From the NCBI RefSeq assembly GCF_900167445.1, contig NZ_FUZT01000002.1, positions 310,001 through 374,000 of the forward strand: a stretch of 64,000 bases of DNA. Reading direction: 5' to 3'. Below are positions 1 to 9,527 of this stretch, in pieces. Below the pieces are notes generated by a model that made no database searches, had not been told where the DNA came from, and saw nothing but the letters and a program-made list of their open reading frames with translations. The stretch's first letter is position 1. Each line of letters opens with the position of its first letter. Origin of the DNA: Maledivibacter halophilus. Its GTDB lineage: Bacteria > Bacillota > Clostridia > Peptostreptococcales > Caminicellaceae. Both the position numbers and the translations under genes were made by a program.

Positions 1-1
1 T

Positions 2-475
2 GAGTATATTAGCGGAAAAACTTTATTGGAGGTAATTACTAACCTGGAAAACAAACAAGGAGAAAATATAGACTTTAAAAAAAATTATGAAATAATCTGC
101 AAATTATTAAATTGGCTGGAAAATCTGTACTATATTTCAAAGAAGGCTTTAGGAAAAGCTTATGTATTTGAGGATGTAAATTTTAGAAATTTTATTATTA
201 AAGGGGATAAGATATATGGCGTTGATTTTGAAGATTGCCATTGTAAAGGACATAAGGAAAGGGATGGAGGAAGAATTTGTGCCTTTTTATTAACCTATAA
301 TCCAGCCTTCACAAAGTGGAAGATGGAAGTGACAAAGTTAGTCATAGAAATAATGACCAAGGAATTTAACTATGATAGAAACCTCCTTAGGGAGGAAGTG
401 ACAAGAGAGTTTTCAGCAATAGAAAAAAGAAGAGGTATGAAAATACCAGGGGATATTATTAAAAAGATATTTTGA
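2..475 (+). CDS. Kinase-like (APH/LPS-kinase fold) protein, C-terminal part
   Basis: The frame is open from base 2, so the gene starts outside the window. A TTG at 26 is not a credible start because the preceding codons read EYISGKTLL, which resembles a kinase hinge region. The visible part holds a catalytic-loop-like EDVNFRNFII (Asp and Asn five residues apart) followed by a DFG-like VDFEDC, as in protein-kinase-like/aminoglycoside phosphotransferase folds. The substrate cannot be told. The gene ends at 475 and is followed by a hairpin terminator, so it is the last gene of its unit. Confidence 0.6.
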   Translation, partial: EYISGKTLLEVITNLENKQGENIDFKKNYEIICKLLNWLENLYYISKKALGKAYVFEDVNFRNFIIKGDKIYGVDFEDCHCKGHKERDGGRICAFLLTYNPAFTKWKMEVTKLVIEIMTKEFNYDRNLLREEVTREFSAIEKRRGMKIPGDIIKKIF

Positions 476-491
476 AATACTATCATTATAT

Positions 492-547
492 GTTCTCGAT
501 TATTAATGGGGAAAACTATTATATCGGGAACTTTTTAGTTTTTGATA
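492..547 (+). terminator. Rho-independent terminator after the kinase-like gene
   Basis: GTTCTCGAT (492-500) pairs with ATCGGGAAC (533-541), with one G-U pair, and is followed directly by TTTTTAGTTTTT. The loop is long (32 nt), so the call is moderate. Confidence 0.5.
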
Positions 548-709
548 CAGGGTTTATAAGGGTACAGGATTTCATTTAAGCAAAAAGAAGGATATACATA
601 GACTATATAGAAAAATATAGAGTAGAGATTCATAGATAAAGTTTGGTTTATTATTTTATTGACTAAAATAATAAATATGTAGAGAGTATTATATTAAGGC
701 GGTGATTTA

Positions 710-3211
710 GTGAAAATAAATTTTTGTGGTGGAGCCAGAGAGGTAGGGGCAAGCTGCTATTTAATTAATATAGATAATAAAAATATACTTTTGGATTGTG
801 GAATAAGAATGAAGGGTGGTAAGGATTCCTTACCAGACTTTAGACAAATACAGGAGCTTGGAGGTATAGATGCAGTAGTAATCAGTCATGCCCACCTTGA
901 CCATACCGGTTCCCTTCCAATAATTAGTCGTGAGTACCCTAATGCTCTAATATACATGACCCATGCAACAAAGGATCTTATCAGGGTTTTATTATATGAT
1001 AGCCTGAAGATTATGAATAATAATGAAGGGGAGATACCTATCTATGCTGAAACCCATGTGAAAAACATGCTCAAAAAAATAGTCTGTTATTCTCCCCAGT
1101 ATCCTATACAAATTTTTAAGGATAAAAATATAAAAGTTACGCTATATAATGCTGGCCATATAGCAGGGGCAGTCAGTATATATATTCAAGGTGATGAAGG
1201 AACCTTGCTTTATACGGGAGATATATCGGCTGTGGATCAGCAAACAGTTACTGCCGCTTCTCTACCTAAGCTGAGACCAGATACAATGATTATGGAATCA
1301 ACCTATGGCGATAAACTCCATTCCAATAGGCAGATAGAAGAAGATAGGCTTATAGAAAAGGTTAAAGAGGTAATAGAAAGAGGAGGAAAAATCCTTATAC
1401 CAGCCTTTGCATTGGGAAGGGCCCAGGAAATAATTCTGATACTTAAAAAGGCAATTAATAAAAATCAGCTTCCTAAGTTTAATATATATATAGATGGAAT
1501 GATAAAGGATATAAATAGGGTATATAAGCTTAACCCCAATTATTTAAAGCGAAATCTGGCAAAGAAAATATTTAGAGATAATGAGATATTTTATGATGAA
1601 AATATTATAGCCGTTGAAAAAAAAGATATGAGGGAAGAAATAGTAAATTCCAAGGATGGATTATGTGTAATTTCAAGCTCAGGAATGTTAAAGGGTGGGC
1701 CCAGCTCATGGTATGCTGAGAAATTTGCATCGGATGAAAAAAACTTTATAGCAATTACAGGTTACCAGGATGAAGAAGCACCGGGAAGGGAGATATTAGA
1801 CCTTATAGAATCAGAAGATGAGGAAAGAAAAATTCATTTTGATGATAGAAGCATACTTCTAAAATGTGGCATTGGAAAATATGGACTATCGGCCCATGGA
1901 GATAAGAGTGAGCTTATTGGGATAGTCCACAGGGTAATGCCTAGGAAAATATTTCTTGTCCATGGTGAAGAGAGTATAATTGAAGGATTGGCAATGGAGA
2001 TTAATGGGGAGATAAGGGCTCAGGTTTTTGTACCTTCAAATGGAGAGGAATATGATATAATCTTTAAAAATCCTCGTAAACAGTTAGGCAGAAGAAAAGA
2101 AATTGAAAGCTTAATGAGGAAGGAAGAGCTAACAGAGGATAATATTGAAATCCTATGGAAATATTTATATGAAAATAAGGGATCAAATATAGGCTGGCTC
2201 ATAGAAGAGATTATATATATTTGGAGTGGAAAAGAAGATTTTTCTAAAGAAAATATTTTAAAGTTTAGACAGGTTCTAAATGAATCAAAATATTTTGAGC
2301 CGAATTCAAGGAAACTGTTTCTATATCATCCCATACCGGAAGAGAAGATAGTTAAAGACGATGGATTAATGGAAATGAATGAAATGTTAGATATGGTTGA
2401 TAATATATTTCCAGATGAAGCAGGATTGTATAAAAGAGGAGCTAGGATTGAAGAAAGTATAGTAATTCTTAATTTTAACTTTCCTAAGAGGGCCAGGGAA
2501 AAATATCAAAAGGAAATTAAGGAAGTCCAAGATAAAACAGGTTGGCAAGTAGAGATAAATAAAGACTGCAATCAAGGTGCAGCAGAGGAATTATTGTACT
2601 CTTTACTTCCACCTAATATAAATATGGATAAATTTTCATACCATCGAGACAAGGGTTATTTTAATATAAACTTGGATGGAAAAATAGATAATATAGATGA
2701 TCTTCAAAGAGAATTTAAAGAAATTACTGGTTTAGAGCTAATGGTTGGAGAAGAAAAAATTCCTTCAAAGGATATAGATATAAAAAAGGTAGATAAAGAA
2801 AATATGATGGAGCAAAATAAAACCTTTGAAATTATAGATGAGGAATTTAAAGATAAAGACCATAGGATTTATAAAAAGAGCAAAAAGGAAGCTAAGGGAA
2901 TTCCCTATATAGAACTAAGCTTTATATCTCCCCCAATTGGAGAAAAATATAGAAAGGTTTTAAAAGACTTGGAAGAAAAAACAGGCTGGAATATCATAAT
3001 AGCCAATAATCCTAATCAAAATGAAATAATTAAAATTGTTAAAAACATATGCAGGCAAAAAGAAATAAAACCCAAGAAGAATCCAAGCATTCATGTGAAA
3101 GAAGAATTAGTAAGGCTGAAATTATCCGATGATATATCCAAGGAATTTAAAGAAGAAGTAGGAAAGGAATTTAAATATACAACGGGATTTGATTTGGAGT
3201 TTATAGTTTAA
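710..3211 (+). CDS. Beta-CASP metallo-beta-lactamase RNA nuclease with a duplicated C-terminal tail
   Basis: This is probably an RNA-processing nuclease of the metallo-beta-lactamase/beta-CASP class. The start is GTG 710, preceded by AAGGCGGTGAT. All family motifs are visible: the zinc motif SHAHLDHTG, a later His in YNAGHIAG, Asp in YTGDIS, motif A in MESTYGD, motif B in LSAHGD and motif C in FLVHGEE. The catalytic core with its RMMBL part ends near residue 450. The remaining ~380 residues are not part of a standard beta-CASP enzyme. They contain two copies of a paired module: TGW at residues 610-612 and 758-760, then TGL/TGF at 673-675 and 825-827. Each module ends in a helix plus 'TG-x-x-hydrophobic strand', which resembles the end of a KH domain but without a GxxG loop. 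RNA binding by the tail is inferred. Confidence 0.85.
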   Translation: MKINFCGGAREVGASCYLINIDNKNILLDCGIRMKGGKDSLPDFRQIQELGGIDAVVISHAHLDHTGSLPIISREYPNALIYMTHATKDLIRVLLYDSLKIMNNNEGEIPIYAETHVKNMLKKIVCYSPQYPIQIFKDKNIKVTLYNAGHIAGAVSIYIQGDEGTLLYTGDISAVDQQTVTAASLPKLRPDTMIMESTYGDKLHSNRQIEEDRLIEKVKEVIERGGKILIPAFALGRAQEIILILKKAINKNQLPKFNIYIDGMIKDINRVYKLNPNYLKRNLAKKIFRDNEIFYDENIIAVEKKDMREEIVNSKDGLCVISSSGMLKGGPSSWYAEKFASDEKNFIAITGYQDEEAPGREILDLIESEDEERKIHFDDRSILLKCGIGKYGLSAHGDKSELIGIVHRVMPRKIFLVHGEESIIEGLAMEINGEIRAQVFVPSNGEEYDIIFKNPRKQLGRRKEIESLMRKEELTEDNIEILWKYLYENKGSNIGWLIEEIIYIWSGKEDFSKENILKFRQVLNESKYFEPNSRKLFLYHPIPEEKIVKDDGLMEMNEMLDMVDNIFPDEAGLYKRGARIEESIVILNFNFPKRAREKYQKEIKEVQDKTGWQVEINKDCNQGAAEELLYSLLPPNINMDKFSYHRDKGYFNINLDGKIDNIDDLQREFKEITGLELMVGEEKIPSKDIDIKKVDKENMMEQNKTFEIIDEEFKDKDHRIYKKSKKEAKGIPYIELSFISPPIGEKYRKVLKDLEEKTGWNIIIANNPNQNEIIKIVKNICRQKEIKPKKNPSIHVKEELVRLKLSDDISKEFKEEVGKEFKYTTGFDLEFIV

Positions 3212-3710
3212 AGCTTTAAAAAAGTAAGATGCTTTGGGTTATTGGTAATATAAATCCTTTTTAACTTGATAGTTTTTTATAGTAAATATGACCGTGATAA
3301 TCAGATCTGTAGCTTTTGATTATTATGGTCATGTTCTTTATTAAGATATTTTCTATTTTACTATAGAATTTTTTATATTTAGTAATTACTATAATTTCAT
3401 ATGTGTTATAAAAACAACTCAAATTAAATATTGAACTCCCTAAATTATATTAAAAATAAATTATTTGATTTACTAGCACAAGAGGTTAAGTTAGTAACAA
3501 GAGCAAAAAATGCCATATATTTTAGCAAGTAAAGCAATGTTATACATAGGAGTATTATATATAATATGATAAATATTGTTTTAAAATTGTAACGAAATGT
3601 ATTAAGAAGATCTGAAAATATTTTTTGATTGCCTGTTTTGCCTTGTATGATATTTGGGTATATAACCAAAAGTGGTTTGCCAGGTTTCTATTAAATGAGA
3701 AGGTGGTTGA
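3212..3710. other. Intergenic region, 499 bp
   Basis: It holds a probable terminator near 3288-3337. The remainder is very AT-rich and I see no gene or recognisable riboswitch in it. A 74-codon open frame on the minus strand has no ribosome binding site and looks like chance. The next gene has its own site AAGGTGG just before its ATG. Confidence 0.5.
3288..3337 (+). terminator. Probable terminator of the beta-CASP gene
   Basis: ATGACC (3288-3293) pairs with GGTCAT (3327-3332), extended inward by AT-rich pairing of GATAATCA with TGATTAT. It is followed by GTTCTTT. The T-run is short, so the call is moderate. Confidence 0.45.
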
Positions 3711-4988
3711 ATGGAGATTAGACAAAGCCTTATCCATAGATTGATTATGAAAAAGGATGAACAATTTAGCAATTTAATTCAGTACTGTTTATATGGTAAA
3801 AATAAAAACTTAAATAATGTAGAAAGTTTTCTTAGGACATTGAATAAGTTTAGCAAGGTGCTAGACTTTAAAAGCCTTGTAAATATTAGTAATGAATTGA
3901 AAGAATGTTTAATATTATATAAGAATAGTTCAAACAAAGATAAGAACTTATTATTTAAAATTTTAGAATTATACAGTGATATTTATTCTGAAGTTGAAAA
4001 ATTAGATACGGAATTATTTGATATAAGTATTGATGATGAAAACAACTCCGAGGGCAGTAAGTATAGTAATCTTGTACATAAAGGAAATATTCTTGTAGTA
4101 GACGATGATGTTATGGTATTGGATTTACTTGAGAAGATTTTCAGTAAAAGAGGGTATGATATAATTTTATGCTCAAATCCTTTTCACGTAATCAAAATAA
4201 TAAAGGAAAATAGAATAGATCTTGCTATTTTAGACTTAGTACTACCTGAAACAGATGGATGTGATGTTATTGAACTAATTAGAAAAATTGATTCAAGATT
4301 ACCCATTATTATTTTATCTGGGAGTACAGATACAGAAAATAAGATAAGGGCCTTTAGAATAGGAGCTGATGATTATATTGCCAAACCCTTTGAAGAAAAA
4401 GAGTTAGTGGCCAGAGTTGAAAGGACAATAACCAGGCATATGAACTTTAAAATTTCGTCTATAGAAGATGGGCTGACCGGGGCATATGTTAAGAGTTATT
4501 TTTGGAGAAAGATGAAAGAAATTAATAAGACGTATAGAAGAAACCAAAAGATTTTTTCTCTTGCATTTATTGATATGGATTGCTTTAAAAATATAAATGA
4601 TACCTATGGTCACTTAATAGGAGACGAAGTCTTAAAATGTTTTGTATGGACCCTTAGGTCTTCTTTAAGATTTACAGACTATGTATTTAGATTTGGAGGA
4701 GATGAATTTGTGATCTTATTTCCAGAAACCAACGAAGAACAAGCCTATAATATTTTAGAAAGATTTAGAAATAGCATTGATTACGATAAATGTATGAAAA
4801 GTAATGCAGGTATTGTATGTGAAGGAGCTTTTAGTGCAGGAATTACCGAAGTTAAAAACGTTTATGATAAAATTGAGGATATAATAAAGAGGGCGGACAT
4901 AGCTTTATATAAAGCTAAGATGCAAGGAAAAAATAAAACATGTATATATGAAACCCCTTCGGCTTTAATGGAGAACAATAGTTTATAA
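3711..4988 (+). CDS. Response regulator with GGDEF domain (diguanylate cyclase)
   Basis: It makes the second messenger cyclic di-GMP in response to phosphorylation by an unidentified kinase. The protein has a ~125-residue helical N-terminus of unknown type, then a receiver domain (LVVDDD near residue 128, phosphoacceptor Asp175 in AILDLVLPETDG), then a GGDEF domain. The catalytic GGDEF motif is intact at residues 329-333. An RxxD inhibitory site (RFTD, 320-323) lies exactly five residues before it, so product feedback inhibition is likely. ATG 3711 follows AAGGTGG. No kinase gene is adjacent. The next gene starts 41 bp downstream and may be cotranscribed. Confidence 0.9.
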   Translation: MEIRQSLIHRLIMKKDEQFSNLIQYCLYGKNKNLNNVESFLRTLNKFSKVLDFKSLVNISNELKECLILYKNSSNKDKNLLFKILELYSDIYSEVEKLDTELFDISIDDENNSEGSKYSNLVHKGNILVVDDDVMVLDLLEKIFSKRGYDIILCSNPFHVIKIIKENRIDLAILDLVLPETDGCDVIELIRKIDSRLPIIILSGSTDTENKIRAFRIGADDYIAKPFEEKELVARVERTITRHMNFKISSIEDGLTGAYVKSYFWRKMKEINKTYRRNQKIFSLAFIDMDCFKNINDTYGHLIGDEVLKCFVWTLRSSLRFTDYVFRFGGDEFVILFPETNEEQAYNILERFRNSIDYDKCMKSNAGIVCEGAFSAGITEVKNVYDKIEDIIKRADIALYKAKMQGKNKTCIYETPSALMENNSL

Positions 4989-5029
4989 AGTATGAAAGAA
5001 AATATAAACAAAAGGCAAGTGATTTTTAA

Positions 5030-7597
5030 ATGGAATATAAATATGAAATAATAAGAAGTCAGGATAGTTTTCCTATAAAGGCATTTACCCATAGTATTAA
5101 CAGATTTGAAATGCACTGGCACAAGGAAGTAGAGATATTATTGGTTTTACAGGGATCAGTAAATATTAGAGTAGGAAATGAGAGATATCTACTCCAAGAA
5201 GACGATTTAATATTAATAAATAGAAATGAAATTCATAATACGAATAAAACCGAAGAAGACAATATATTATTTGCTCTTCAAATTAATCCTGAATATTATG
5301 CCACCCATTATCCACAAATCAAGAAAATAGTATTTGATTGTAAATCCTTTCTCCATGGAAAAAATGAGCAGAAAAGATTTGATACAATTAGAGGTTATTT
5401 AGCCCAGATAGTATGGGAACTAAACAAGAAAAGAGAAGGATATCAGTTGACAATAGGCAGCATAGTATACTTACTTGCAGCTTATTTAGTAGATAATTTT
5501 GACTATGTATTAATAGAAGATAAAAAAGAAGCAATTATGAGTAAAAACATTATTAGAATTCAAAGCATCATAGAGTATATAAATGATAATTTGGAAAAGA
5601 AGGTGACTCTTAAGGATATAGCAGATAATCAAAATCTCAGTATCTATTATTTATCCCACTTTATCAAAGAAAATATGGGAATGTCCTTTCAAGAATATTT
5701 AAATAATATTAGACTGGATAAGGCGGTATATTTATTGTTAAATACTAATAAAACAATAACAGAGCTATCATATGAAAGTGGATTTTCCAGTACGAAATCA
5801 TTTAATAAGCTTTTTAAAGATACATATTGTTTTACGCCTACAGAATATAGAAAAAAATGTGGAGACAAAACAAATAATTCAGAAGATAATGATAAGGAAT
5901 TGGAGAAAAAGAAGAGCAAAACTTATTTGGATGTAGACAGAAGCGCAGCATTTAAAAAGCTATTTAGTTATCTAAATCCATTGGACAATAAAGTAAAAGA
6001 TAATAATAGATCATTGATTGATAGTGAAGCTATTTTTGTAGATGTTAATAATGGAGGACTAGAATATAAGCCATATTGGAAAAAACTTACTACTTTTGGT
6101 AGAGCTTCTGAAGGACTAAGACAAAAGTGGCAAGGTCAACTTAAAGAAATGCAAGAGGATATTGGATTTGAATATATAAGGTTCCATGGAATTTTTTCCG
6201 ATGATATGATGGTGTACAATATAGATGATGATGGCAATATTGTCTACAACTGGTCTTATGTTGACGAATTATTTGATTTTTTTAAAAAGGTGAATATTAA
6301 ACCCTTTGTAGAGTTAGGATTTATGCCTTCGGAAATAAAGAGCTCAGATGAGGTAATGTTTTGGTGGAAGGCAAATGTTTCTCAGCCAAGAGATATAAAA
6401 TTATGGACTAATCTGGTAAAAGAATTTATCAAGCATTGTATAAACAGGTATGGGTTTAAAGAAGTAGAAACCTGGTATTTTGAAGTATGGAATGAACCGG
6501 ATTTAGAATATGCTTTTTGGATCGGTAATAGGGAAAGTTATTTTAAATTCTATGAAGAAACAGTATTAGCTATTAAATCGATTTCTTCTAAACTCAGAGT
6601 AGGCGGACCATCTATTACTCATCAGATTACTATGGATGAAACCTGGCTTGAAGATTATTTTATATATTGTAAAACAAATAAGGTTCCTCTAGATTTTGTG
6701 TCATTACATATTTATCCAGAGTCCTTTTCGTCAAAGGAAGAGGTTGAGGATATAAGGATGAAGGCAAAATTAGGAGAAGATTCTCTAAAGCTAATGACAG
6801 ATTGGAAATTGCTGAAAAGAATTTATTTTGATAAAAATCACACCTGCGATATCTTAAGTTCAGCAAATAAGAAGATAAATATGTTTTTGACCAATAAACC
6901 TGAGCTTCATATAACAGAATGGAACGCTTCTTCATGTTGTGGGAATTTAATTAATGATACATGTTTTGTGGCAGCATTTATTATAAGCAATATTTTAAAG
7001 AATATAGGGAAAACCGATTCTATGGGATTTTGGACCTTTACAGATATAATGGAGGAAACAAAAGCTGGCATTTCTGAATTTCACGGAGGTTTTGGATTAA
7101 TTAGTAAAAATGGGTTGAAAAAACCTTCATATTTGGCATACTATCTGCTATCCAAGCTGGGACAAAGAATTATTAAGCAAGATGACGAATATATTGTCAC
7201 AAAGGAAGATGAAAATATTCAGATGCTAGTTTATAATTATGCATATTTTGATGATCTATTTTTAAATGGTGATACTTCTGCTTTGCTTAATACAGAAAGA
7301 TATTTAGTTTTTGAAGATAAACCTTCAAAAATAGTAAAGATAAATATAAGTGGACTTTCGGGCTATTATAAAATAACAAGATACCAGCTAAACAGGGAAC
7401 ACGGCTCAGTAGTTGATGCATGGATAAACATGGGGACACCAGAAAATATGACGGAAGAAGAAGTGAGATATCTTAAAGGAAAATCTTATCCTAAAATCAA
7501 TATAGAATATTTGGATATAAGCGGAGATTATAAAGATGAAGTATGTGTTCCAATACATGGAGCTGAGCTAATAGTACTGGATAAGAAGATTGGATAG
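5030..7597 (+). CDS. AraC-type regulator fused to a GH39 glycoside hydrolase
   Basis: One 855-residue protein joins two units. The N-terminus carries an AraC-type cupin (residues ~10-100, FEMHWHKEVEILLVLQG) and a double helix-turn-helix AraC DNA-binding domain (~175-280, ending SFNKLFKDTYCFTPTEYRK). The rest (~315-855) matches family GH39 beta-xylosidases. Both catalytic glutamates are visible: acid/base Glu489 in VWNEPD and nucleophile Glu630 in HITEWN. There is no signal peptide, so it should be cytosolic. The GH39 part may cleave imported xylo- or other oligosaccharides, or act as a catalytic ligand sensor for the regulator; the sequence cannot decide. No sugar transporter is next to it. 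ATG 5030 is the natural start. Confidence 0.9.
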   Translation: MEYKYEIIRSQDSFPIKAFTHSINRFEMHWHKEVEILLVLQGSVNIRVGNERYLLQEDDLILINRNEIHNTNKTEEDNILFALQINPEYYATHYPQIKKIVFDCKSFLHGKNEQKRFDTIRGYLAQIVWELNKKREGYQLTIGSIVYLLAAYLVDNFDYVLIEDKKEAIMSKNIIRIQSIIEYINDNLEKKVTLKDIADNQNLSIYYLSHFIKENMGMSFQEYLNNIRLDKAVYLLLNTNKTITELSYESGFSSTKSFNKLFKDTYCFTPTEYRKKCGDKTNNSEDNDKELEKKKSKTYLDVDRSAAFKKLFSYLNPLDNKVKDNNRSLIDSEAIFVDVNNGGLEYKPYWKKLTTFGRASEGLRQKWQGQLKEMQEDIGFEYIRFHGIFSDDMMVYNIDDDGNIVYNWSYVDELFDFFKKVNIKPFVELGFMPSEIKSSDEVMFWWKANVSQPRDIKLWTNLVKEFIKHCINRYGFKEVETWYFEVWNEPDLEYAFWIGNRESYFKFYEETVLAIKSISSKLRVGGPSITHQITMDETWLEDYFIYCKTNKVPLDFVSLHIYPESFSSKEEVEDIRMKAKLGEDSLKLMTDWKLLKRIYFDKNHTCDILSSANKKINMFLTNKPELHITEWNASSCCGNLINDTCFVAAFIISNILKNIGKTDSMGFWTFTDIMEETKAGISEFHGGFGLISKNGLKKPSYLAYYLLSKLGQRIIKQDDEYIVTKEDENIQMLVYNYAYFDDLFLNGDTSALLNTERYLVFEDKPSKIVKINISGLSGYYKITRYQLNREHGSVVDAWINMGTPENMTEEEVRYLKGKSYPKINIEYLDISGDYKDEVCVPIHGAELIVLDKKIG

Positions 7598-7679
7598 TAA
7601 AACATATTCAAGGTTTTTGATGCCTTAAATTATTAAAATGATAACAAAATTTGCTGTTTTATTAGAAAGGAGTATCTTT

Positions 7680-8564
7680 GTGAAAAAAATTTTGTCATTA
7701 ATACTTCTTATTATATTATCATTAAGTATGATGAGTTGCTCAAATAATATAAGTTCTGAAGATGAAGCAAAAAAAGTTGCTACAAATTATATAAAAATTT
7801 TATATAATGTTGAAGACTTCACTAAATTTAAAACTAGACCTATAGCAGCAGAAGAAAGTTTTAAAAAAGAAGAAAGATTAAAACCTTATATAACAAAAGA
7901 AATGGTTAAAATTTTAAGAATGAATAGAGATATTATTTTTATCAATTGGGCTTCAAGAAATATACAAAGAAATCTATCTTTAGAAGAAATTGATTTAGAG
8001 CTGAATACTAATGCAGAAGATAAAATTTCCTTTTACTATACAGCCAAAATTAAATTATCGTCATTTAAAAAAGAAGAAGAATATAGAGATATAAAAGGAC
8101 AAATCCAGCTTATAAAAATAGATAACGAATGGAAAGTAAAAAATGATAAACCTTTTAATTACTTAACTACATCAATAGATTTTTATAAAACCAAAAATAT
8201 TTCTGATGTAAGAAAATCCACGAGTAACAATACATATAGCCAATTGAATTCTTATGTGGATGCAATGTTTTTTACTGTAAATAATACAACTAATGAAAAA
8301 TTAACATTAAAATTTCCAAGTTCAAAACTTTATCAGTTAATATTATACAAAGATGGAAATAAAGCTTGGGAATATGGTGATGAAATCTCTCATTCTGGTG
8401 AAAATCCTGTTATTAAAACTTTAGATAAAGGAGAAAGTTTGGTATATTGTATTGATTTTCCTTTTGCATCTGATTCTAGCAAATATGAATATGAATTTTT
8501 TATAAATGCTCAAGGCTGGGAAAATAAAGAACACTTAAAAGGTATAGTTAATCTAAAAAAATAA
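7680..8564 (+). CDS. Putative lipoprotein of unknown function
   Basis: I do not recognise the family. The best start is GTG 7680, seven bases after AAAGGAG. An upstream in-frame ATG at 7638 has no such site. The protein begins MKKILSLIL, continues as a hydrophobic stretch and has a lipobox-like MMSC with Cys20, so it should be a membrane-anchored exported protein of 294 residues. The N-terminal half has the look of an NTF2-like or DUF4878-type fold (SEDEAKKVATNYIKILYN, later IQLIKIDNEWKVKND). The C-terminal ~100 residues look like a beta-sandwich similar to BsuPI-type domains (LTLKFPSSKLYQLILYKDG). It stands alone between the AraC-GH39 gene and the CRISPR island. Confidence 0.7.
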   Translation: MKKILSLILLIILSLSMMSCSNNISSEDEAKKVATNYIKILYNVEDFTKFKTRPIAAEESFKKEERLKPYITKEMVKILRMNRDIIFINWASRNIQRNLSLEEIDLELNTNAEDKISFYYTAKIKLSSFKKEEEYRDIKGQIQLIKIDNEWKVKNDKPFNYLTTSIDFYKTKNISDVRKSTSNNTYSQLNSYVDAMFFTVNNTTNEKLTLKFPSSKLYQLILYKDGNKAWEYGDEISHSGENPVIKTLDKGESLVYCIDFPFASDSSKYEYEFFINAQGWENKEHLKGIVNLKK

Positions 8565-8652
8565 TATAAGAAAATTTTCTAGGCTTAAATATTTCATTTC
8601 TATATTAACTTTATCAGGGGTAAATATTTATAATGAAGAAATAATAGCAATG

Positions 8653-8681
8653 GTTTTTAGATTACCTATAAGGAATTGAAG
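8653..8681 (+). repeat. Isolated degenerate CRISPR repeat upstream of cas6
   Basis: The sequence GTTTTTAGATTACCTATAAG followed by GAATTGAAG differs from the array repeats by only a few bases. It stands alone ~49 bp before the cas6 start, with no second repeat near. It is either the decayed end of a lost array or a Cas6-binding site in the cas6 mRNA leader. Confidence 0.7.
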
Positions 8682-8729
8682 TAATTATTATAAATAGTAA
8701 TAAATTTTATACAAAGGAAAGGAATATAT

Positions 8730-9470
8730 ATGAGATTAATATGTCAATTTGAATTTAAAGGAAAACTAACGCTGCCAATTCATTATAATCATATGATCCA
8801 AGGATTAATATACAATAGCTTAACCGATGAGGCACTTAGGAGCTTTTTACATGAAGTAGGATTTAAAAATGGAAAAAGAAAATATAAGATGTTTACCTAT
8901 TCAAGACTTTTAGGAAAGTATGAAATAAATAAAAAGGATAAGACTATAATGTTTGAATCACCTATTAAACTACATATCTCATCCTTAGTAGATGACTTTG
9001 TCAATAATCTAAGCACCACATTATTTAAATCAAATAAATTGTTTTTAGGAAATAAGGAAATACACCTAGCCAGTATAAATACAGAATATCCTATATTTAA
9101 AAATAGAGAAGCAAAGATAGAAATGTTATCTCCAATAGTAACTTACAGCAGTATAAAAATAGATGGAAAAAATAAAACAGTATATTATTCACCACTGGAC
9201 AGTATTTTTTCAGAAAAAATAAAGGAAAATCTCATTAGAAAATATACAGCAATCCATGGAGAAGAGCCAGAGGATGATGAATTTGTTATTAAGTATGTGG
9301 GAACAAAAGAACCAAAGAAAAGCGTAATTCGATATCATAATACCATTATTAATGGATATAATGGCAGATATCTATTAAAGGGAAATCCAGATCTTATTAG
9401 ACTAGCTTATTTTGTAGGAATAGGAAGCAAAAATAGTCAAGGATTTGGATGCTTTAGATTATTAAAATGA
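8730..9470 (+). CDS. cas6: CRISPR repeat endoribonuclease Cas6
   Basis: Cas6 cuts CRISPR precursor RNA inside the repeats. The 246-residue length and overall pattern fit the family. The hallmark glycine-rich loop is at the C-terminus (GIGSKNSQGFGCF, residues ~230-242). Candidate catalytic His are His18 and His21 in PIHYNHMIQG, but I cannot assign them firmly. ATG 8730 follows AAAGGAAAGGA. It is the only cas gene in the window; cas1-cas3, cas5, cas7 and cas8 are absent within at least 40 kb downstream. All three arrays lie downstream on the same strand, and the repeat end ATTGAAAC is the usual 8-nt crRNA handle of type I-B-like systems, so Cas6 probably serves these arrays. Confidence 0.9.
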   Translation: MRLICQFEFKGKLTLPIHYNHMIQGLIYNSLTDEALRSFLHEVGFKNGKRKYKMFTYSRLLGKYEINKKDKTIMFESPIKLHISSLVDDFVNNLSTTLFKSNKLFLGNKEIHLASINTEYPIFKNREAKIEMLSPIVTYSSIKIDGKNKTVYYSPLDSIFSEKIKENLIRKYTAIHGEEPEDDEFVIKYVGTKEPKKSVIRYHNTIINGYNGRYLLKGNPDLIRLAYFVGIGSKNSQGFGCFRLLK

Positions 9471-9481
9471 TATCTAAAAAA

Positions 9482-9527
9482 TGTCGTCGACCACCAGTAG
9501 CGCAAAAACCCCTGGAGGTCGACGACA
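9482..9527 (+). repeat. GTCGTC...GACGAC hairpin, copy 1 (start of leader 1)
   Basis: TGTCGTCGACC (9482-9492) pairs perfectly with GGTCGACGACA (9517-9527). An inner CCAG/CTGG stem lies inside, and the loop contains AGTAGCGCAAAAAC. It starts 12 bp after the cas6 stop and is followed by ATTTTATTTTT, so it could terminate cas6 transcription. The same structure recurs five more times in the window. Confidence 0.85.

Noticed and set aside
3445..3669. Minus-strand 74-codon open frame between the beta-CASP and GGDEF genes
   Set aside because: No ribosome site, low-complexity hydrophobic translation typical of AT-rich intergenic DNA, and overlap with another chance frame.
3333..3710. Possible cyclic di-GMP riboswitch upstream of the diguanylate cyclase
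   Set aside because: None of the GEMM core segments or the receptor tetraloop could be found.
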